A DNA stretch of 64,000 bases from Odontocerum albicorne (GCA_949825065.1 OX463859.1:21717847-21781846); one strand, 5' to 3'. Positions 1 to 11,930 are shown, counted from the stretch's first letter. Numbers and translations are program-made. Notes: generated by a model from the letters alone, not told the origin.

Positions 1-513
1 AAGTTTTGTGTGGGGGATATTGTATAATAAAAAACTGTACGGGGTGTAATCATTCATAATTTATCAATCCCTACAAAATACTTGTATTCCAACCTAAGTC
101 GCTTGAGTATTCTTAAAATTGTTTTTTTTTTTACTGAAAATTATTGAACCTCATTTCAAGGTTTTCTTTATTCCAGCATTTATTCTTTAAAGATAAATTA
201 AACTCATTACTTTTTTTTCAGTAAAATTGAAAGCTACGCCTACTTTGTTTTGATTAAGTTTCAAAAACACTACTGATGGCCATCCATTGAAAAAGTTATT
301 AACTTGCGCCGTCATTAACTATGTTTAAGAGTCGGTTAAAAAAATACTTTGCCATCCAATGTTCTTCCTTATTGTTTTTTTATTCATATCTAAATTTTCT
401 TTCGATTCTAAATTCTCATTTTAGTTAAAAAATAAAGTTTTTTGTATGTATTTATATTTTAAATATTCATAATAATTCATATCTATAAAACTAAGTTAAA
501 GTATTAACCATAA
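1..513. other. AT-rich intergenic sequence, nothing recognised
   Basis: No open frame with family resemblance, tandem repeat or transposon end was seen here. The sequence is AT-rich with homopolymer runs. Confidence 0.5.
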
Positions 514-950
514 TATATGGGAGTGAGACATGAAGGGATAAAATATTGAAAGGAGCCAAATAAATGTTAAAATACGTGCTTGAGAAGAATACATGGGGTT
601 AAATGATAAGGGATGATTATCGACTTAAGGTTGATGTGTTCAGTATGATGAAGAAGAGCACTCTGAAATGGTTTGAGCACATAGACTGAATGAATGAAGG
701 AAAACCCAAAACATATACACTGCAAATGTGAGTAGAAGATTAAGTAGTGGAGGACCAACAAAAGTATGGTTGGGTCAACTGAATATTTTGAAATAACAGA
801 ATGCACAAAGTCAGAAAAATCGTTGGAGTTGTATGGATGCAGAAGAGGCGAAGGATATTTGTTAATATAGGAAAGTCTTGCGCCCTGCCCTCTCTTCTTA
901 CACCGACAAGGAAATGGTGTATTGATATGTACGAGTATATATATGTATGT
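514..950 (+). mobile_element. Family A LINE, 3' fragment (copy A1)
   Basis: A decayed 3' piece of the commonest retrotransposon in the window. In the right order it shows the arginine-rich stretch before a Trp-Phe-Gly-His-like motif (written W-F-E-H here), the Gly-Arg-rich linker, and the terminal block that in better copies reads like CMDVEEAKDV. It ends in a short ATGT-rich tail near 945. Several stop codons and frameshifts break the frame. Only the C-terminal third of the RT protein and the 3' UTR are represented, as expected of 5'-truncated LINE insertions. Confidence 0.75.
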
Positions 951-954
951 TTAT

Positions 955-1364
955 TTTATGACAAAAACGGTTTTTGATTATTATATCTAAATTCTATGTA
1001 AAATATATAGATCAGGGGTAGTGGTGACACGAGTATATGCTAATTTTGAGACCCTGTAATGCAAAACGGTTGCCAAGTCTGAAATTTCAATTACTTCGAG
1101 CTTTAAGCTAAGCTTTGAAGTATTTATCTTCCTATATATTATCGAAGGTACATTTCGATAAAAAGGTGTTTGTCTCTGATGTAAATCTCAAAGATTCTAA
1201 AAGCTGATGCATTATGGAAGGGTCGTTAAAAGAAGTTATTTATATTATACTCTTAAAAAGTTAAGACGATGAAACCATGTCAAGCACGTTTTCAGAGTTT
1301 TTTTAATAACATTTTCTAACTGTTATAAAACGGTGCTTGAGAACAAACAAACGGAAAATGTATA
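955..1364. other. AT-rich intergenic sequence, nothing recognised
   Basis: No gene, repeat unit or transposon end could be supported here. Confidence 0.4.
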
Positions 1365-1495
1365 TTTATAAAAGGGCACTTTATGTAGCGCCTTTCAGGA
1401 ATCAGACTCTTTCAGGGAGCAGGCTCTTTCAGGGAGCAGACTCTTTTCAGGGATCCTCTTACTCGGGATTCAAACCCACAAAAATATATCAAAAA
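1365..1495 (-). mobile_element. Family B LINE, 3' tail only (copy B1)
   Basis: The reverse complement carries the diagnostic family B 3' UTR: a GGTTTGAATCCCGAGTAA-like segment, then a short block about 'ctct' and 'gcgcta(c/t)ata'. Between 1404 and 1460 a 17-base piece resembling 'ctctttcagggagcag' is repeated in tandem three times, a local expansion not seen in the other copies. Confidence 0.6.
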
Positions 1496-1809
1496 AGTTA
1501 AGTGTAAGGGAAGGAGGGTGGTACATGCGGTCATTAGATTAAGAACTTCCCCACATCGACATATATTGGGTAAGAAAAACATATTAAGTAAGAAAATCGA
1601 AGAAAACTTACCAAGGGAAGATAAACTACAAAGAAATATCTTAGATGTTCAGATATATAAAAGTAATACACTCTGCTTGAGGTGTAATGAATTATATGTC
1701 ATGAATTTTGATGAGAAATCCAAAAAAGGTTTGTTTCCAAGTGCTTCCTGAAGTTGTATACGCTACCTACATCTCTTACACTTCGAGTCAGACAAACTTT
1801 TAACTGAAA

Positions 1810-2305
1810 TACATACGTGCCGTTGGCTTTAACTGTCAGGGTAGACAGAGAGGACAGCGCGTCATTACTTCCCATCTCGACAAACATTCTTAGCCTATGT
1901 TACATCCATATAACTTATACATTTTCTTTGACTTTCTACGTTTCCTTCTTTCAGAATATTATTCAATTGATCCAATCATAATTTTCTTGGTTTTACTTTC
2001 ACACGCTTTCCATTTACTCATCTTTGCACTATAGATCTGTTAAGTTGGTTATTCTTTATTCATTCGTTATACATGCTTAAACAATCTCAGCGTCTTATTC
2101 TTTATCTTACTGGACACATCAGTCTTAAGTTCACATACATACCTAATAAGTTAATTTCGTATTTAGTCCTACATTGCCACTCCATGTATTTTTCTCAACA
2201 CACATATTTACAACATTTAGTCAGCTCCTCTTAATCTCTTTCCACGTTTTCGTTTCACTCCCATACATCAAAGTTTGCACGAAAAGACTATGAATTATAT
2301 TTTTT
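1810..2305 (-). mobile_element. Family A LINE, 3' fragment (copy A2)
   Basis: Antisense copy covering the 3' UTR, the CMDVEEAK-like terminal block and the preceding RT C-terminus. It ends near 2280 at the motif whose complement reads 'gggagtgaaac', a landmark found in most other copies. Many substitutions and stops; it is not coding today. Confidence 0.75.
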
Positions 2306-3235
2306 TATGAAAACTCAATTTAATTTTAGGGTTTTTGTTCTATTTGACATTCACAACAAAAAGACCGATTCGATTGAAATATAACTCAAGAAAATTAACA
2401 TTAACCAAATTAAATTAAATTAACATCAACCAAAAAAATAGTTTGAATCTTATAATTAAATTAATTAATATTTTGCCTCGATTGCCGACACTACTTGCTG
2501 TTCAGTGCGTGTCCTTCTCTCAGCCTCTTTTATACCCACGTTTTATAAAAGCTTCTGTCTTAGTCTATCAAATTGCCTTCTTCCGCGTTGTTCAACTTGC
2601 ATAGTGATTTTTCTAACGTGGCGATCGAGATTTAGATATATAAATCATCAATCAAAAATTGAATGCGTTTAAAAATATACCAACAATTGAGAAATTCATG
2701 GCATGGAGCACAAACACTGCACCACCAAACATGCCTGAGATTGACCGCCTTTTCTATCTATTCCGTTCCTGTTATCTTAACCAATTAGTACCATAAATCA
2801 TCTTTTCCTTTTGGTGCATATATTACTACTTTCAATAGTTTTGAGCCAAAGTTCCCAATAATCAGAATCCATTTCAAAATCTTTGAAATCTGTTTTTCAC
2901 ACTTCTTTGAAACATCTCCGATTCAAAGAATATGACTACTAGGCCGTAACAGGGAAATGTCTTGCTCCACCAGCTGCCTAATCTAAGAGGAACTTCATAA
3001 CCTGCATCGCCATCTTTCGAAGGGGGTGGAGGTGAAAGAAGGATTATCAAAAAGAAACTATAAGATTAATAGCAGTTTGGAATTGTTGTGACAGTAACGT
3101 TTATATATACGAATACACTTTTGTCGAATACCAGCATGTAAAGGCATTAAGTGTTTTTTGAATATCAAATACAATGAATCCTCTATTTATCGTTCTTCGA
3201 GGAACTTATTTTACTAAGCGATATATACGGGAAAC
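2306..3235. other. Unassigned sequence, slightly less AT-rich
   Basis: The 2480-3040 stretch is less AT-rich than its surroundings and might be old coding sequence of a transposon. No frame stays open and I could not match it to a family. Confidence 0.35.
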
Positions 3236-3532
3236 AATAGATGCCGATATAAGCGATATATACGGGAAACAAAACAAAAAGGGCCAGAAAACAAATCCTG
3301 AAAACTACAGAGGAATATCCTTGCTGTGTTCTACTCTTAAATTGTTCACAATGAAAATAAAAACTTGAAATACTTATTACAAATAGATAGGAACAGCACG
3401 GATTCAGAAAAAAACCGCTCTACTACCGACGCTTTATTCACTCTTAGACAAATAAAAAAAAAAGCATAAGAATACAACAAACCAGCCTAACTCTGTTTAG
3501 TTGATCTTACAAATGCTTTCAACAGGATTCGG

Positions 3533-3868
3533 TTGAAGGACCTTCTGAAAACTTTATCCATAAAAATAATACCTCCATCACTCATTAATGTCATAAGAGA
3601 GATCAATTTGGATAGTAACACAAAAATCAGAGCAAATCGGAAATATACTAAAGCCATAAAAACATCGGTTGGAATCAGAGAAGGCGATACCCTAAGCCCA
3701 TTTCTCTTTAACTGCACAATGGATAATATCATTGCAGAGGTTGCATCTCTCAAGCTGGGGTACACTCTTGGTCGGGAAGCGGTGGGAATTCTCTATTATG
3801 CTTACAACGCTACACTCATAGCTGACAATAAAAATGACTTACAGAGAATGCTCACAAAGTTCGATTAA
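3533..3868 (+). pseudogene. Reverse transcriptase palm fragment, catalytic Asp codons lost
   Basis: About 111 codons of the RT palm domain. Recognisable parts are the INLDSNTKIR segment, the GIREGDTLSPFLFN segment (usual form G(V/I)RQGDxLSPxLFN) and the catalytic box. The last normally reads YADD but here reads YAYN (codons 3800-3808), so both metal-binding aspartates are gone. The frame then ends and the protein resumes in another frame at 3887. The substitutions fit neutral decay after insertion. Confidence 0.85.
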
Positions 3869-3886
3869 TCCTGCTCAAAGTACAAT

Positions 3887-4510
3887 ATGATTATCTCCGT
3901 AGCAAAAACCAAGTGCGTGACATTCTCCAAAGATCCACTAGAGTGCAGAATTTCAGTACGTGACGAGCCAATTGAACAAGCAACCCAGTTCAGATATCTT
4001 GGTAGTGAACTGCTCAGCTCTTATGACCTCCCCAGAGAAGTAAGGCCTCAGGTAGATAAAGCTGCAGTTGTGGCGGGCTGCCTGAGAGATGTCATATGGA
4101 GGAATAAAGGTATGAGAACGGATAGTAAGGTACGCATTTATAAGACCTGTGTGCGACCTATCCTCGCATATGGCATCGAAGCGAGGGCGGACACTGTCAG
4201 GACAAAAATTATGCTAAGGACAACGGAAATGAGAACTCTACGTGCTATTGCTGGGAAGACTTTGCGTGATCGCGTAAGTAACACCACAATCCGAGAGATC
4301 TGTGATGTCCAAGATGTGATCAGATGGGGACGACAGCATCGAGGGTACTGGTATCAATATGTACAGAGAATGAATTCCACAAGAATTCCATACATAGCTC
4401 TGCATGGGGTGCCGGATAGACGGCGTCCACCAGGGAGACCCCCGAAACGATGGAGAGATAGCTGGAGCTCAGCATCACAGGAGAACAATCCTGCAGTAAC
4501 AGACTCTTGA
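3887..4510 (+). pseudogene. RTE-type RT C-terminal region, 207 codons open
   Basis: The longest open frame in the window. It covers the RT thumb and C-terminal extension: FRYLGSEL near residue 36, RPILAYGIEA near 91, MLRTTEMRTLRAIAGK near 110, IRWGRQHRGYW near 146 and PPGRPPKRWRDSW near 181. This order is characteristic of RTE/BovB-like elements widespread in animals. There is no upstream endonuclease and no intact RT core, so the open frame reflects a fairly young insertion and not selection. Confidence 0.88.
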
Positions 4511-4552
4511 ATCTATAGAAAGTTTAAGAAGAAGAAGAAGAATAGATGCCGA

Positions 4553-5600
4553 ACTATAAGAAGATAAATAGTATTACATGTTCTAAAAATATTTAAACAT
4601 GGTGGAAGCGGCATTGGTAACTAGCGTAAAGTATCAATTGAAACATACGTATATCGAATGTTCAACTTTTTAATTAATAGTGCAGTTATGTTATTTTAAA
4701 CAAAGCAATTATATTTGGTAACGAACAATGATTTTAATATAATTAACATAAAAACGACTGATCAAGTAAAATAGTACAAAACACTGCGATATTCTAAAAT
4801 AATGTTGCGGTAAAACTATGCATAGAGGAACAATCAATGCGTGTTCAATCTGTTTTTGCGTGTCTTTTTATACAATTATTTCAGGACTGGATGAAATAAA
4901 CGACCTTTACGAAAAAAACATTATTTCAAGAACGATCGATCGAGGTTTTACTATACATATTTTTTTCAACAACATCTAGAAACTTAAGCTGGGTGCACAT
5001 TTAGAATCGCAAGATTAAAAGAAAAATTTAGCTTCGAAGTCGAAATATTGTAAGATTATGATTATATAATGTTTGTGTACTTTATGCTAATTGATATTTG
5101 TATTTGTTATCCTGACCCTGTTTGTAGAATAATTGATTTTTGTTTTTTTTGCAATAGTAATGTTAAGTCTATCCCACATCATTCTACATTATCTTACATT
5201 CACTGTTGTTCATGTACTATTTTCCCATTTTGAGAAGCGGGTAACACTTTGTATGTTTAATAATATATAAATCCATAATTAAAAAATATAAAAAAAGAGA
5301 AAAAACTCAAACCTTGAAAAATAATTATAAAAAAGACTATTTATATACTCGTAGCACTGTTTAAATAACAAATTCTCATCAAAAGCGCTTCCACTTGAAA
5401 CCCTTATACACTATTATCAACAAACTAAAAAAATAATCTATAAAACTTATAAAAAAATTGTATTGATATGGTATAAAATAATAATATTCACCTGAAAGGT
5501 TAAAAATATTTTTTGGAGCTGTTGCCGTGTTGAGTTAGTTTAAATGATGATCGATGTTCCGAAGACGTTGCAGCCTTTACCTTCAAGACAATGTCAAAAA
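4553..5600. other. AT-rich intergenic sequence, nothing recognised
   Basis: No transposon end or plausible exon is seen. The sequence is very AT-rich with long A and T runs. Confidence 0.45.
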
Positions 5601-6065
5601 AAATTAAGATATATTATGGTAAACACGCAACAAATACCCACTTAGTCGTCGCAAGATTGTCACGGCCAAGTGATGAATATCTCGTTCGGAGTCTCGGTCC
5701 AATGGTAGGACGCCTTACTCCTTCATCGGATAATTTCTGACTGATATGATATTTAATTGGATATTTTGGTTCCTGTTTTAGGAGACGGGGAGGGGAAAGA
5801 TTGTCACGCATTTGGCACGCTGAGCCACCCGATTTCACAACCACCACGTGAACACGCAAGTGGCAACCAGCGTAGGAGAGTGAATTTATCATGTGCGCCT
5901 CCTATAGGTGGCTAAGCGTGCCAAACAAGTGTTCATATTGCGCTCGCGAATGTAAGTGACTGAGTAGGTGCATCTTGCTTTGCACTTTATTCGGAAATGG
6001 TTTTCAATAATGCCCTGACGATAACGGCTGCTCAATCAACAGGCCAACAATTCTGAAAAACAGTC
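5600..6065. other. GC- and CpG-richer island of unknown nature
   Basis: This block is clearly richer in G, C and CpG than the DNA on either side. The phrase 'agattgtcacg' occurs twice (5652 and 5799). On the minus strand 92 codons are open (5892-5614). On the plus strand a short frame starting ATG at 5890 runs into AAT-GTAAGTGA at 5948-5958, which fits a splice donor. Neither translation resembles a family I know. It could be an exon remnant or an old transposon. Confidence 0.3.
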
Positions 6066-6638
6066 GTGAAAATCTTCGAATATATTTGACTGAAAGATTT
6101 TTCATAATTATGTGAACTTATCCCTAATTTTCTCAGTTCATCGACCAGATAAAATATTCGTATCTTGGGAGTTGTTATTTAAGGAAAAAAATCAAGTATC
6201 GAGTTGTCTTGGATGAAGACAAATATTTATTTTGACTTTTTTTATTGAATTTTTTGCTCTGACGTTAAAAAGAACAGCCCGGAAGAATTTATAACCATAG
6301 TTTTATCGTTGTCTCATAATAATTCTCTTTTCAGCTTTCCTTTTTTATTAGTTCAGATTCTAAATAAAAAATTTCATCTTGATAAAGTTTCACAAAAATG
6401 ATTTTCATGAAAAGAAAATATAAAGAGTTCTGAAGTAAAAAAAGTAATATCAATACTTGGAAGAAGTTATTCTGTGAGAAAAATATAAATTAATTTTGAA
6501 GAACAATTTTTCCGTACAGATTTCATTTTTGATTTTTTTACATTATCGATATATTCTTCTTTTTCAAATTGAGCGGTTTTTTTATTCAATTTTTTTTAAC
6601 TTTATAATAAAACACACAATTTGCATTGATTTCAAAAT
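6066..6638. other. AT-rich intergenic sequence, nothing recognised
   Basis: Homopolymer-rich AT sequence without a supported feature. Confidence 0.45.
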
Positions 6639-6720
6639 ACTTTTTATTGGTCATTGAAGTATAATGTAAGTGGTTGGTCTTTTTACTAGTCTAACTTTTT
6701 ATTGGTCATTGAAGTATAAT
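6639..6720. repeat. Two copies of a 27-base direct repeat, 55 bases apart
   Basis: The same 27-base string starting actttttattgg occurs at 6639-6665 and 6694-6720. It sits at the 3' end of the transposase fragment next to it, so it may be a duplicated terminal segment of that element. Confidence 0.85.
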
Positions 6721-6724
6721 ACAT

Positions 6725-6990
6725 TTAAACACAAAAAACAATATCTGCCAAATGTCTACCTCTTGCAGCTCCACAGATGTGGCACTCTTTTGTCAAAATT
6801 TTCGATGACATTTTGACATAATTGCGATTTTAACTCATCGATAACGCGAATAATTTCGTCCTTCAGTTCAGGAATTGATTGGGGTCATTCTTATAGACCT
6901 GGCTATTCACGTAACGCCAGAGAAAATTGTCCAAAGGTGTCAGATCACATGATTTTGGTGGTCAATTAACATCACAGTTTCCGGAGATTA
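6725..6990 (-). pseudogene. Tc1/mariner-type (DDE) transposase, C-terminal fragment
   Basis: Read on the minus strand, this encodes with one frameshift the C-terminal end of a Tc1/mariner-superfamily transposase. The segment PPKSCDLTPLDNFLW holds the SxDLTPxDxFLW signature around the third catalytic acidic residue. After the frameshift come IPELKDEIIRVIDEL, QLCQNVIENFDKRV and a last stretch like RHLADI. In such enzymes this region closes the catalytic core that cuts and joins transposon ends. The N-terminal DNA-binding half and the first two catalytic Asp residues are absent, and stop codons interrupt the frame. Confidence 0.75.
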
Positions 6991-7164
6991 CAATACATAA
7001 AATCATTAATTAATTTGAACGCATTATTGTATTGTATACGACTCCATTTTTATAAATGTCATACATTACACTTCTCAAATGTCACAAGTCCCAGGCAAGT
7101 TCGCGACACAATCTGTATTTTATACAAGAATTAAAAACACTGCTCAATTTGAAATACCCTTTAC

Positions 7165-8030
7165 CATCGCACCAATCCCCAGTAGGGTTAGGTACGAGTA
7201 GATACAACAAAATTTTAGACTTTCCTACCGCGACATACTTTTTGCCTCTTCTACAGTCCTACAATTTCTTGTAATAATCGTAGGGTTACTCTAACTTTCT
7301 TAATTAATTTCTGACAAAATATAATTAATTTGGTTAAACCATATTTTCCTTGATCTTCTTTCATATTAGAAATGTATATGTGTTTCATTTGTCTCTCTTC
7401 ATCAATTAATTTTAAATGCTCGAATCATCTCCGAGTACCCTTTTTCACCTTACTTAATTCATCAGTATTTAATTCACAATGATCCTTAAACGCTTCATTC
7501 TGTTTTGTCACCTTATATATTATTCTCATATTACTACAGCATTTATTCGGTTCCTTTTCTTCAACGTCTACGTCCTAAGCTTTTTTCCACGTCGACGTTT
7601 CACTCCCATACATCTAATTTTGTACTAAAAATACTATCGTGGACAATAGTTTTAGTAGAATTTGATACTGTCGGTTCAAGTGTATATGTTTAAGAAGTTC
7701 ATTGGCGTTCTTTCCTATCTTTACACGCCCTTCAATATCCCTTGTAACTTTTTAATCAACTAAGAAAATACTACCTTTTTTTGGTAGAATTCTTCAATTT
7801 GCTCTATCTTATCTTTCGTTCCTGGCCAATATATCACATTTACTCTTCCTTTCATAATTCTCCATCACCATGAGTTTGGATTTCACAACGTTTATTAACA
7901 GATTCTTCTCTTCATATATCTCATACAATTTAATTATCAGACTATTTAATGCCTCTTCGTACTCCTTTAACATCATCAGCATAAAGCAATCTGCACACAT
8001 TTCCAATCAATTTTTGTATGCAACCCATTG
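7165..8030 (-). mobile_element. Family A LINE, longest copy (A3), reaching the RT core
   Basis: The most complete family A copy. On the minus strand the order is: a YADD box (complement at 7972-7983) reading LLYADDV, a frameshift, then EYEEALNSLIIKLYEIYEEK and KSKLMVMEN, the typical RT stretch after the catalytic box. Next comes the C-terminal region and, at 7165-7275, the terminal block and 3' UTR landmark 'accatcgcaccaatccccagt'. It therefore encoded a reverse transcriptase for target-primed retrotransposition. The two Asp codons survive, but frameshifts and stops make it dead. The 5' end, including the endonuclease, is missing. Confidence 0.8.
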
Positions 8031-10150
8031 ACTTCTACAGTTTTTGTATGCAACCAATGGAGTTCTACATTTTTTTGACACACGAATCTATGTTAATCTT
8101 AATCAACAAGGGTGGCACAACATTGCTTCTCTTTTGTTATTTTTTTGGATTGTCTTTTTATTATAAAGTTATCTTTTAAGAAGAGGGTCTTCTAAGTAGG
8201 TGTGAGACACAGTTTTTAAAGTCACAGGCAAATTATTTGATATCAAATGAATTATTATTTTAATTTGAGTAATAAACAAATAGCCCCATTAAAATCTCAT
8301 TCTTATAATTTAAGCCAAAGAACTTGTTTATTGACAGCAAAAACAAAGCCATACAAGAAAATATCATATTTACATATGTTTCACATAATTCACATGAAAC
8401 AATTTTAATCAGACACTATCAAAAGGTTTGATGAGCTCATCTTGTTCAATCCACCTAATCAGGCATCACCTCGTTATAAAGATAAAAAAAACTCGACAGA
8501 AGGCCTCAACGATGCTTTTCAGTCCACACCTTCGCATTATACAAAAAAATAAAACTTAAAAATAGAAATGTCAAAATAAAGAAAATACAGTTGAAGAGCG
8601 AAGCGAGATCTCTATTTTCCCAAATTTGTAACACCTTTTTCTTTAGAAATATTACACAAAAAAAAAATACACCCGCATAAACAATGTTACCATATGGGTA
8701 TGTGTGTAAACTTATATTTTTCAAACAAAAACCAAAACAGTGTGAATTCGCGTGTCAAACTTACATTTGATTACAAAAAAAAATAGTTAAAGCAATGTAA
8801 CGATCGGTCATAAAAAGAACCTCTTAATTTTGACACTTTAAATGAAAGTTTCAACGATACACATTAAAAGTAAAAAGTTACTCATTTATAAAGTTGTTTA
8901 TTAAGTTAATAATTAAAGAATTGTGATCCAGTGTTCTTCTTTTCAGTATTACTTTTAAAACATTCCTACTCTTAAAACTTCAAAGCCTGTTAATTCGACA
9001 ATTAAGCTAAGTTTAAGTATCTTATTTAATATGTTAAATTAGAAACATTTTAAAATTTGAACTTTAAGAAGCTTGCCTTCTTTCAAAATAGTTAGTTCAA
9101 TCAAGGCCCAGATTTAAGCTGGTTCAAATAACTTTCAAGGTATATAAAGATAAATAATTATAAAGATAAAACTTTGCAGAAAACCTTTTAGGAAAAAAGG
9201 TTGGTAAGAAATAATTTCAGTCACTGAAAATCTTGAAGAACGTCACGTGCTTTACGCAGCTAAGGATTCGATACTAGTAGAACCCAGAAAAGTTTCTAGA
9301 CTGACTGATTGCGTAAGGTCTGTCAACATATAGGTATCTGGTTAGATGAAAAAAAAACGTCATTAGGCAATAAGTGCATCAAAAGCATATTTTTATTCCT
9401 AAAAATCATGCATTATTAATTTTGAAGAATGATTTTACTGGGAAATTTCTTAAAGTAATAAGAATCGAATCCGTATCCTCTATGTCGGAAGACTGCCGTT
9501 TTACCAGCTCAATCATTCAGGTCAATATTTTCAATCATCATTGTCTTTCAGTCTTCTCTCTGATAGGTTCGGAGAGATAAATACATGGTAATAAATTCGC
9601 CAAGCTATTTTGTATAAATTTAATAATAATTTTATGTTCGTAAAAATGAAGCAAAAAAAGTCAGTTTTTCATGGTTGAATTATATTATAAAAAATGTGTA
9701 AATCCAAATACAGCACCCCTAAAAAGGGCGTTTTTTATCATTGTTTTTTTAAGTCCAAGTCCTTGGATACAAAACCCAAAAGGAGACGTCAAGACAATAC
9801 GATCAAAACGTAAATGTATGTAAAGTGTCTGTTTTTTAAAGTAAAGTTCTATGAAGTAGATGACACCTTGACTGTTACCCTATGGATACAGCTGTATAAT
9901 AAATTCAAAACATCTACTATTGGATTTTACGGCAGAGAAATAAATCTTCAAAGAAAAAAAAAGGTCTGGACACGACAGATAGATGTAGCATTTATTGATG
10001 AGATCCTTTGAAATTGAGTTTTTCTACATACTTGTATCGTCTAGGATTTAGTTTGGATCCGATTGTGTAGTTCTAAAATCACTTGAAAGGACAGACAATT
10101 TATTTTTTTATATTGTTTTTTGTATGTAAATCTACATGAAAACTAAAATT
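8031..10150. other. AT-rich intergenic sequence, nothing recognised
   Basis: About 2.1 kb in which I found no transposon signature. Short open frames at 8506-8724 (minus) and 9814-10011 (plus) resemble nothing I know and are within chance length for this composition. Confidence 0.4.
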
Positions 10151-10158
10151 ATGAAAAA

Positions 10159-10221
10159 ATTATCTCTCTCACCATATTTATTATCTCTCTCACCATATTT
10201 ATTATCGCTCTCACCATATTT
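10159..10221. repeat. Three-copy 21-base tandem repeat
   Basis: Three adjacent 21-base units (10159, 10180, 10201), each built around 'ctctcaccatattt'. The first two are identical; the third differs by one base (tctct to tcgct). Confidence 0.95.
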
Positions 10222-10699
10222 GATGGAAATATTTTTGTCTATCGTAGTTTTTAGAATCAACTTTGATTTCTTGAATAAAAATGCGAATGTATAAAAAATA
10301 TGCAAGAAAACGACTCAGTGTAGAAATATGGGCACTGAAAAAAATGGCCACAGCTTTCACTTAAATGAAATTAAAAAAAAATAATAGTTAAATGATAATA
10401 GCCTCAATCAGATAAGCCTCAAAATACACAGAACTAAAATCGACACATGTATAGCAAAAATAAAAATGGCTAATGTATTATATCAAAAATACGAGTATAT
10501 CAAAAATTAAAAATCACACACGTGCATCAAAAATAAAAATTACAATTGCATTTTTTATTAAAACTTGATTTTAAATCATGACGAATAATTTTAAGTAGAT
10601 TTTTGGGTATGCGGAACGCATGAAAAAAGAAAGTCAACGATATTTTGAAAAAAAGTAAATTTTAAAAAGTCGTAGGAGGAATATGATAATGTATACAAA
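10222..10699. other. AT-rich intergenic sequence
   Basis: No gene seen. The phrase 'caaaaat(a/t)aaaaat' recurs several times between 10450 and 10550 without a regular period. Confidence 0.4.
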
Positions 10700-10795
10700 T
10701 GTAATAGTAATAATAATAAAAATAATACAATTTATATAACGCCCTTTAGATAGAAAACTCTCCCCAAGGGCGCCCTAACTCGGGACTCGAACCCA
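10700..10795 (-). mobile_element. Family B LINE, 3' tail only (copy B2)
   Basis: The reverse complement has the tRNA-B-box-like 'gggttcgagtcccgagtta', the 'atataaattg' landmark and the (TTA)n tail (here 'aataataata' at 10708-10719). Only the last 100 bases of the element are present. Confidence 0.7.
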
Positions 10796-11204
10796 TCATT
10801 AATACAGATTAAAAATATGACAAAGAGAATAAGTTTATGCAAAAGATGTGTGCCGCGATAGTAAAGTTAGACGTGTATTTACTCGTAAATGAACATAAAG
10901 ACCCCGGGTTTTGAGACTATTGAAATTCCAAAGTTGAAATTTGTTTTAATGGAGTCTAAAAACCCATCAAAAATCCTATCCGTAATACCTACGACATCAA
11001 AATTGAACCGACTCTTTAAGTTAAAAGCTTGCAGGAATACAAATAAGTTGCAAAACTATTTTCAGGCACTATGAGTTGTTAACTAGTATACTCATACCAT
11101 ATACTCGTATGGGTACACTGACGAAAATTAACATTTTTGAATTGTTTAAATTGAAAGGTGAAACGTGAACATATAAAGCATCAAGGAAGCTGAAAAGCTG
11201 CTGT
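10796..11204. other. Intergenic sequence, nothing recognised
   Basis: A 61-codon open frame at 10889-11074 has no recognisable motif. Two near-identical 'atactcgtat' or 'atactcatac' strings lie at 11086-11111. Confidence 0.4.
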
Positions 11205-11545
11205 AAAAATGCGTGCACTGATAATAATGCATGACATAATACGGAATGAAATGATAAGATGTGAATGTGAACTCAAGGCTGTTAAGTAAGATAAATAAGA
11301 GCACGTTGAGATTGTTTGGGCATTTGGGACAAATGAAAAGAGGAAAGCTTACAAAATAGATATACTATAGTGCTTATGTCAGTGGAAGGCATGTGAGAGG
11401 AATACCATGGAAAGTATGGTTGAATCAAGTGAATGATATTCTGAAAGATGAAAACGTGTCAGAAAAACGTAGAAGTTGTATGAGACGGTGTATGGATGTA
11501 AAAGAAGCTAATGATGTGTATCGAGATAGGAAAGTATGACGCTCT
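11205..11545 (+). mobile_element. Family A LINE, 3' fragment (copy A4)
   Basis: Sense copy beginning at 'aaaatgcgtgcactga' and running through the W-F-G-H motif, the Gly-Arg linker (VRGIPWKVWLNQVNDIL) and RRCMDVKEANDVYRDRKV. It is followed within 30 bases by a second copy in the same direction, so the two are either a duplication or independent insertions at the same spot. Confidence 0.8.
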
Positions 11546-11569
11546 GTCTGTGTCATCTGTATTGGGATA

Positions 11570-11930
11570 GGAAAAAATGCGTGCACTGAGAATAATGCAT
11601 TGGATGACAATGTACTCGTATGACAGAATACGGAATGAAGTTATTAAATGTGAATGTGAACTTAAGGCTGATGTATTCAGTAAGATAAAGAAGTGCACTT
11701 TGAAATAGTTTAAACACGTAGAGCGAATAAATGAGGATAAACCTACAAAACAAATATACAACGCTTATATAAGTGAAATACGTGGAAGAGGAGAAACAAA
11801 TAAAATCTGGTTGGATCAAGTGAACGACAGTTTGAAACAAGGAAATGTAAGAAGTCGGAGAAATCGTAGGAGTTATATAAGAAAGTGTATGAATATGAAG
11901 AGGCGAAGTGGCTCTTTCTGCCTAATGCGA
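11570..11930 (+). mobile_element. Family A LINE, 3' fragment (copy A5), tandem to A4
   Basis: Starts at the same internal point of the element as A4 ('aaaaatgcgtgcactga'), then follows the family to the terminal block (RRNRRSYIRKCMNMKR). The shared breakpoint suggests the pair arose by local duplication followed by divergence. Confidence 0.8.

Larger units (their letters stand above)
3236..4552 (+). mobile_element. RTE-type non-LTR retrotransposon, 5'-truncated, with 12-bp target duplication
   Basis: A 5'-truncated retrotransposon flanked by the 12-bp direct repeat aatagatgccga at 3236-3247 and 4541-4552. The 3' end is an (AAG)n microsatellite at about 4527-4540. The body encodes, with frameshifts, the start of the RT domain (NYRGISLL near 3300), an RSTTDALFTLRQI segment near 3416, the palm region, and the RT C-terminus. 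This would copy the element's own RNA at a nicked target. It cannot be active: the protein is in at least three pieces and the catalytic box is lost. A 21-bp piece of upstream flank (3216-3236) is repeated just inside the 5' junction (3251-3271). Confidence 0.9.
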
